Part shown: positions 6,602 through 9,697 of the stretch, one piece after another | How positions within the stretch are numbered: position 1 is the stretch's first letter | Layout: the number at the start of each line of letters is the position of its first letter | DNA from: Bacillota bacterium | Lineage (GTDB): Bacteria; Bacillota; Clostridia; Lachnospirales; Cellulosilyticaceae | Length of the DNA: 9,697 nt | Direction of reading: 5' to 3' | Assembly: GCA_023415525.1 (NCBI GenBank) | Contig: JAEZKI010000353.1 | Location: forward strand, 1 to 9,697 | Translations under genes and position numbers: made by a program | The notes under the pieces: generated by a model | Seen by the model: the letters and a program-made list of their open reading frames with translations, nothing else | Database searches by the model: none | What the model was told of the DNA's origin: nothing

Positions 6602-7522
6602 TTATTTAATAGACTCTGCTACTTTAAGAAGTTCTTCCTTACTAAATCCCCCTCTACTATTAATGTGATATAATACACCATTAACCTCCCAATGAATACT
6701 GTCACTATCCATAATAAGGGCTTCTGTTTCATTAACTTTAGCCTCTTCAACTGTTCCGCCGGTTCCCGTTTCATAGCCTGTTTCTTCATCGGATAACCTT
6801 TGTTGCATAAAGATATAGTTACTTGTACTCTCATTGGTATAATAAACATCAATGTACTTACTATTTTCTACTGTTCCTTTTTCATCCTTATAAAGCTCAA
6901 TACGATCAAATTGATAGCCCTCTGGTAAATACGTAGGGAGTTTTACATCAAAGGCTGTATAGTCGTTGCGTTTACCTGCATCCTTAAGTACTAACATGTT
7001 TTTTTCTTTTTCTTCTGCTTCCATGGCTTCTGTCATGATCTTAAGGTTTCCATCTTCTTTAGTCAGATAGGCAATCTTTTCTCCCTCTTTAGTATACATC
7101 TCTGTTTTTTTGCTACCTTTGAATTCTGTTAATTCATTACCTTTTGCATCAAAAAGTTTACCCTTTAGCTCAGCTGGTACGGGCACACTGTCTGGCCCTT
7201 CCTCTACTTCTAGTAGCATAATCTTAATATTTCCATTGCCTACAGAAAATACCTCTTTTATCTTTGCAGTCCATTCTTTTGCAACAGCTGTTTGGGCAAA
7301 TAAGGTGATGCCAAGGGCAATGGATGCTACTGCTACTGCCGGTTTTCTAAAACTTTTCATTTTCTTCATTGAATTGACCTCATTTTCTCTTATATTCTTT
7401 AATACTTTGTTCCGAACAGCATCTTTGCGGCTATAAATACTAAAGTCTTCTTGCTTTAATTTTTGTTCTAAAGCTTTTATTGCTTGTAGCTCTTCTAAAT
7501 CCATGACTTCTTTATTTTTCAT
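6602..7522 (-). CDS. membrane-anchored anti-sigma-type protein with DUF4367 domain
   Basis: This 306-aa protein probably holds the upstream sigma factor inactive at the membrane until a signal arrives. Residues 1-57 are cytoplasmic, charged and helical, the expected sigma-binding part. A single membrane helix spans about 60-82 (PAVAVASIALGITLFAQTAVA) and ends in an AVA sequence that resembles a signal-peptidase site. The outer part has a beta-rich linker (about 95-180) and a C-terminal region (about 190-306) with DUF4367 features: PTYLPEGYQF, YIDVYYTN, IHWEVNGVLYHI and a closing SKEELLKVAESIK. Its ATG overlaps the sigma stop codon by 4 bp (ATGA), with GGAGGGGG upstream inside the sigma gene. 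The anti-sigma role is inferred from topology and coupling; the DUF4367 call is from remembered family motifs. Confidence 0.82.
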   Translation of the reverse strand: MKNKEVMDLEELQAIKALEQKLKQEDFSIYSRKDAVRNKVLKNIRENEVNSMKKMKSFRKPAVAVASIALGITLFAQTAVAKEWTAKIKEVFSVGNGNIKIMLLEVEEGPDSVPVPAELKGKLFDAKGNELTEFKGSKKTEMYTKEGEKIAYLTKEDGNLKIMTEAMEAEEKEKNMLVLKDAGKRNDYTAFDVKLPTYLPEGYQFDRIELYKDEKGTVENSKYIDVYYTNESTSNYIFMQQRLSDEETGYETGTGGTVEEAKVNETEALIMDSDSIHWEVNGVLYHINSRGGFSKEELLKVAESIK

Positions 7523-8076
7523 AACCTGTCCCCCTCCAGTTTAGCTTTTAATTTCCTTAAAGTACGGCATAAAATGACACTGACGTTTTTTTCCCCTATT
7601 CCTAATAACTCAGCAATTTCTTTATTTTTTAGATTGCCACCAAATTTATACGCAATAATACTTCTCTCTTTTTCTTTTAAAGTTTTAATCATTTCCAAAA
7701 GAACTTTGGTTTCTGCTGCTTGCTCCATTAACTGTTCGGGACCTGCTTCTTCAGATATCATTTCTAAAACACTCTCTAAGGAAGTCCAGGGATACTTCTT
7801 TTGACTCCTAAAATAATCATTCAGATTATTTCTAGCAACAGCAAATAACCACACATCCCAATTTCCCTTATGATTCTCATAGCTTGCTATCTTGGTCATT
7901 ACTTTTTCAAAGAGCAGGCTAGTCAAGTCTTCAGCCACATATTGATTCTGAACTCTATAAAAATAATAATTATAAATCCTTTTGTAATAAGCTTCAAAAA
8001 TATACGTAAAGTCTAGACATTGATCTTCTTCATTGTTTGTACACTCTGCAACCAGGACTTGTTGCACACCTTTCAC
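7519..8076 (-). CDS. ECF-like sigma-70 family RNA polymerase sigma factor, 185 aa
   Basis: This predicted alternative sigma factor has region 2 at about residues 25-91 (FEAYYKRIYNYYFYRV, YVAEDLTSLLFEKVM, WLFAVARNNLNDYFRS) and region 4 at about 122-180 (LKEKERSIIAYKFGGNLKNKEIAELLGIGEKNVSVILCRTLRKLKAKL). It is translationally coupled to the DUF4367 membrane protein downstream, the classic sigma/anti-sigma pair layout. The first start codon is GTG with AAGG only three bases away. The GTG at codon 4 (8067) has AGGTG at a better six-base distance, so the protein may be 182 aa. The upstream region holds two perfect palindromes (8092-8103, 8152-8167) that may be regulatory. The target regulon cannot be read from this window. 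Confidence 0.9.
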   Translation of the reverse strand: MKGVQQVLVAECTNNEEDQCLDFTYIFEAYYKRIYNYYFYRVQNQYVAEDLTSLLFEKVMTKIASYENHKGNWDVWLFAVARNNLNDYFRSQKKYPWTSLESVLEMISEEAGPEQLMEQAAETKVLLEMIKTLKEKERSIIAYKFGGNLKNKEIAELLGIGEKNVSVILCRTLRKLKAKLEGDRL

Positions 8077-8091
8077 CTACCTTCTTTTTTT

Positions 8092-8103
8092 ACTTAGCTA
8101 AGT
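8092..8103. promoter_or_regulatory. 12-bp perfect palindrome in the sigma leader
   Basis: ACTTAGCTAAGT is a perfect 12-bp dyad 15 bases upstream of the sigma GTG. It could be an operator or a small RNA hairpin close to the ribosome site; chance is not excluded. Confidence 0.25.
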
Positions 8104-8151
8104 TCTTCTCATAAGTTAATACGCTATTTTTGTTATTTTACTACATCTTTC

Positions 8152-8167
8152 TTTTATTTAAATAAAA
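8152..8167. promoter_or_regulatory. 16-bp perfect AT palindrome between divergent genes
   Basis: TTTTATTTAAATAAAA is a perfect 16-bp dyad roughly midway between the sigma gene and the divergent 94-aa gene. It is a candidate operator acting on both, but AT-rich palindromes arise easily by chance in such DNA. Confidence 0.25.
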
Positions 8168-8251
8168 AATTATTTACTCCTCATCTAGTGGTGAATAAAA
8201 TCAGCACTTCGTAGAATAATAATCCTCATAAGAATGAAAGGAATGAATGGA

Positions 8252-8536
8252 ATGGATCAATTTAACTTTACGGTTTCCTACTTAGATGAGCAAGGTCAAA
8301 AACATGATAAAGAAGTTTATTTAGATAGCAGAGATTACAAAAGACATTATGAAGAAAACTTTTCCATCCTCATGCAAAAATATCCTCCTGATCAAGCGGA
8401 AAAGCATATTTTAGCTACCAAAAAGCACTATATTGAAGAAACTCTTGCCCATGAATTTGGGCCCAACGTCCCTCTTGAATATGATGTAGCTGAAATGATT
8501 AATACATTGGATCGAGACATAAAAGGAACTTTATAG
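8252..8536 (+). CDS. hypothetical 94-aa acidic protein, divergent from the sigma gene
   Basis: I do not recognise this protein. It appears soluble, with no signal or membrane segment. It opens with a possible beta-hairpin (FNFTVSYLDEQGQKHDKEVYLD), followed by a helical, charged stretch rich in Tyr, Lys and Glu (about residues 26-66 of the short form) and an acidic C-terminus. The frame opens at 8234 with three ATGs. I prefer the third (8252) because AAAGGA (8237-8242) stands nine bases before it, whereas nothing resembling a ribosome site precedes the first. A possible -10 TAGAAT (8212-8217) would also leave the first ATG with almost no leader. The divergent arrangement with the sigma/anti-sigma operon hints at shared control, which is inference. 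Confidence 0.7.
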   Translation: MDQFNFTVSYLDEQGQKHDKEVYLDSRDYKRHYEENFSILMQKYPPDQAEKHILATKKHYIEETLAHEFGPNVPLEYDVAEMINTLDRDIKGTL

Positions 8537-8603
8537 TCTAAAAAACTCTCCACCTCTTTATCCTTTACTACTTTTAGTATCTAGTAAATGTTCTAACACA
8601 AAC

Positions 8604-8696
8604 AAGGCATCCTGCTACTCAAGTATGAACTGTCCCCTATAAGTTAGATTTTTAATTCTAAGTTATAGGGAGTCGTCAAGCGTAGCAAGATGCCTT
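8604..8696. terminator. hairpin between convergent genes, loop interrupted by a mini-element
   Basis: The outer arms 8604-8618 and 8682-8696 pair at 14 of 15 positions (AAGGCATCCTGCTAC with GTAGCAAGATGCCTT). They lie between the 94-aa gene (plus) and the MerR gene (minus), where a shared terminator is expected. U tracts are modest: minus CCTTGTTTGTGTT, plus CCTTCTTA. TCAAG occurs on both sides of the embedded element (8619-8623 and 8676-8680). Collapsing that repeat gives a 15-bp stem with a 6-nt loop TCAAGC. Terminator function is inferred. Confidence 0.5.
8626..8678. mobile_element. 53-bp palindromic mini-element, copy B
   Basis: The left arm (8626-8647) begins TGAACTGTCCCC and ends ATAAGTTAG. 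The centre is 10 nt (8648-8657), as in copy A, and the right arm runs 8658-8678, ending in TCA. The arms pair well near the centre (12 of 13 bases), less well at the tips. The left arm matches copy A at 20 of 22 bases. No exact 3-bp duplication abuts the TGA...TCA tips. The TCAAG direct repeat overlaps the right tip, so the exact element boundary is uncertain. Confidence 0.55.
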
Positions 8697-8754
8697 CTTA
8701 CATATGTTTCTTGAACCTCTTCTTTATAAAATATATTATTTCTTCCTGAATAGT

Positions 8755-9657
8755 TTAATGTTCCTTTATCACCAGATCATCCTTTGAATCATAGTAAAGC
8801 CCTAGGTCCTTACAAACCTTATTATTAATACCCATTAAGGCTTCATGATAAGCCCTATAGCTTGGAGATAGTATTAACATATTGGGTATAAAAATAGCAT
8901 AATAACCACAATCCTGTATGCATTTTGTAAATTTCTTTTTAGAATTAAAATAGTCAAGATACTTATAAAATAGACTCTTTTGTAGCTTAATACGTCTCTC
9001 CACCTGCTCCTTAATCTGTTCCTTCAAGCGTTCATACTCTTCTTCTGGCGTATCTATTAATTTTTTAAGTTGTTTTTCCATCTCAGCAACGCTTTGCTCG
9101 ATGTTAGGTTTAGCGAATCTATATAATAAACAACTCCTCAGCTTCATAAAGAATGGAATCTTAATATCTACCTTATCCCAAAAAGCAATAATGTTTTCAT
9201 AAGCTTTGTATTGTTCTGGTGTCTGGATCTTGATTTGTAAATAAGGTATAAAATGATTCACAAAAAAGTAACCATAAAAACCTGGTAGCATTTCTTGCAT
9301 GGCCTTTCCTACTGTTTCATAATCTATTTCTCCATAAAACTTCTCTACATCATGATCTGCTATAAATTCTTGAAGTGCTTTTAATTCTTGTTTAGAAGCT
9401 TCCAATTGCCGACTCTTCTCTTTATAAATAGCTTTTAGTAACTCTTTATTTCCCCCCTCAAGCAAAACTTTAATATCTTTAATACTGATACCTAATTTTC
9501 GATAAATAGCAATTTCTTTTAAAAGCTTAATCTCTTCCTGTGTATAATTTCTATAGCCATTTTCCCCTTTATCTACCTTTAAGAGCCCCGCCTCCTCATA
9601 ATACTTGATAGCACGTTTACTGAGGCCCACTTGTAGAGTTACTTCATTGATTTGCAT
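8755..9657 (-). CDS. MerR-family transcriptional regulator with large C-terminal domain
   Basis: This 300-aa DNA-binding regulator has a MerR winged helix-turn-helix at residues 1-69 (MQINEVTLQVGLSKRAIKYYEEAGLL, GYRNYTQEEIKLLKEIAIYRKLGISIKDIKVLL). A helical dimerisation segment lies at about 70-103. The effector part (about 105-300) is long for the family and I do not recognise it. It has aromatic-rich stretches (FYGYFFVNHFIPYL, 127-140), a charged helix (185-228) and cysteines at 176, 246, 250 and 282. The ATG start is supported by GGGGAG about seven bases upstream. MerR proteins usually act at their own or a neighbouring promoter with a long -35/-10 spacer. Only 40 bases upstream are visible, so the target, perhaps beyond the right edge, cannot be judged. 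Confidence 0.9.
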   Translation of the reverse strand: MQINEVTLQVGLSKRAIKYYEEAGLLKVDKGENGYRNYTQEEIKLLKEIAIYRKLGISIKDIKVLLEGGNKELLKAIYKEKSRQLEASKQELKALQEFIADHDVEKFYGEIDYETVGKAMQEMLPGFYGYFFVNHFIPYLQIKIQTPEQYKAYENIIAFWDKVDIKIPFFMKLRSCLLYRFAKPNIEQSVAEMEKQLKKLIDTPEEEYERLKEQIKEQVERRIKLQKSLFYKYLDYFNSKKKFTKCIQDCGYYAIFIPNMLILSPSYRAYHEALMGINNKVCKDLGLYYDSKDDLVIKEH

Positions 9658-9697
9658 TTTCTACTCCCCTTACACTTATTTTAACCTTATTCTATAC

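Noticed and set aside
7110..7436. 108-aa plus-strand frame opposite the anti-sigma gene
   Set aside because: The opposite frame shows clear DUF4367 protein features and coupled translation; this one is Ser/Phe-rich antisense of Lys/Glu codons.
8564..8588. TTTACTA/TAGTAAA hairpin after the 94-aa gene as a terminator
   Set aside because: Only seven A/T-dominated pairs with no following T run; the larger hairpin at 8604-8696 is a better candidate.

Overview
This is a low-GC Firmicute chromosome segment, most likely from the Clostridia (Lachnospirales-like). The evidence is the AT-rich base composition, strong AGGAGG-type ribosome binding sites, TGNTATAAT extended -10 promoters, intrinsic terminators with U tracts, and families typical of that group (a DUF4367 anti-sigma protein, small ECF-like sigma factors, a lipoprotein ApbE). 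I cannot name a species. Ten genes are supported. None is a CRISPR, toxin-antitoxin or classical phage-defence gene, and no complete insertion sequence is present.

Layout. Positions 35-2108 (minus strand) form a compact operon: a 154-aa sigma-70-family factor, a six-helix membrane protein, then an ABC-2-type ATPase, probably continuing beyond the left edge. Its upstream region (2109-2358) holds a terminator-like hairpin in the presumed leader and two promoters that face each other. Positions 2359-3408 (plus) encode an ApbE-type FMN transferase lipoprotein. Positions 3536-4864 (plus) encode a divergent DEAD-box RNA helicase, followed by a strong terminator. Positions 5008-5262 (plus) encode an unrecognised 84-aa acidic protein. 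It ends at a perfect 15-bp bidirectional terminator shared with the convergent rarD-type permease gene (5401-6288, minus).

The right half holds a two-gene stress-type module on the minus strand: an ECF-like sigma factor (7519-8076), overlapping by 4 bp a membrane-anchored DUF4367 anti-sigma protein (6602-7522). A small unrecognised protein (8252-8536, plus) diverges from it. A MerR-family regulator with a large C-terminal domain (8755-9657, minus) closes the window.

The most unusual structure is not a gene. Two copies of a 53-54 bp palindromic mini-element (6427-6480 and 8626-8678) share a terminal sequence TGA(A/G)CTGTCCCC...ATAAGTTAG and a 10-nt centre. Each sits in the middle of a larger hairpin whose arms are unrelated between the two copies. 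Removing the element restores a compact terminator-like stem-loop at both places. This looks like a minimal transposon derivative with IS3-like TG...CA tips that targets the loops of terminator hairpins. The identification is inference, but the repeat geometry can be read directly from the sequence.
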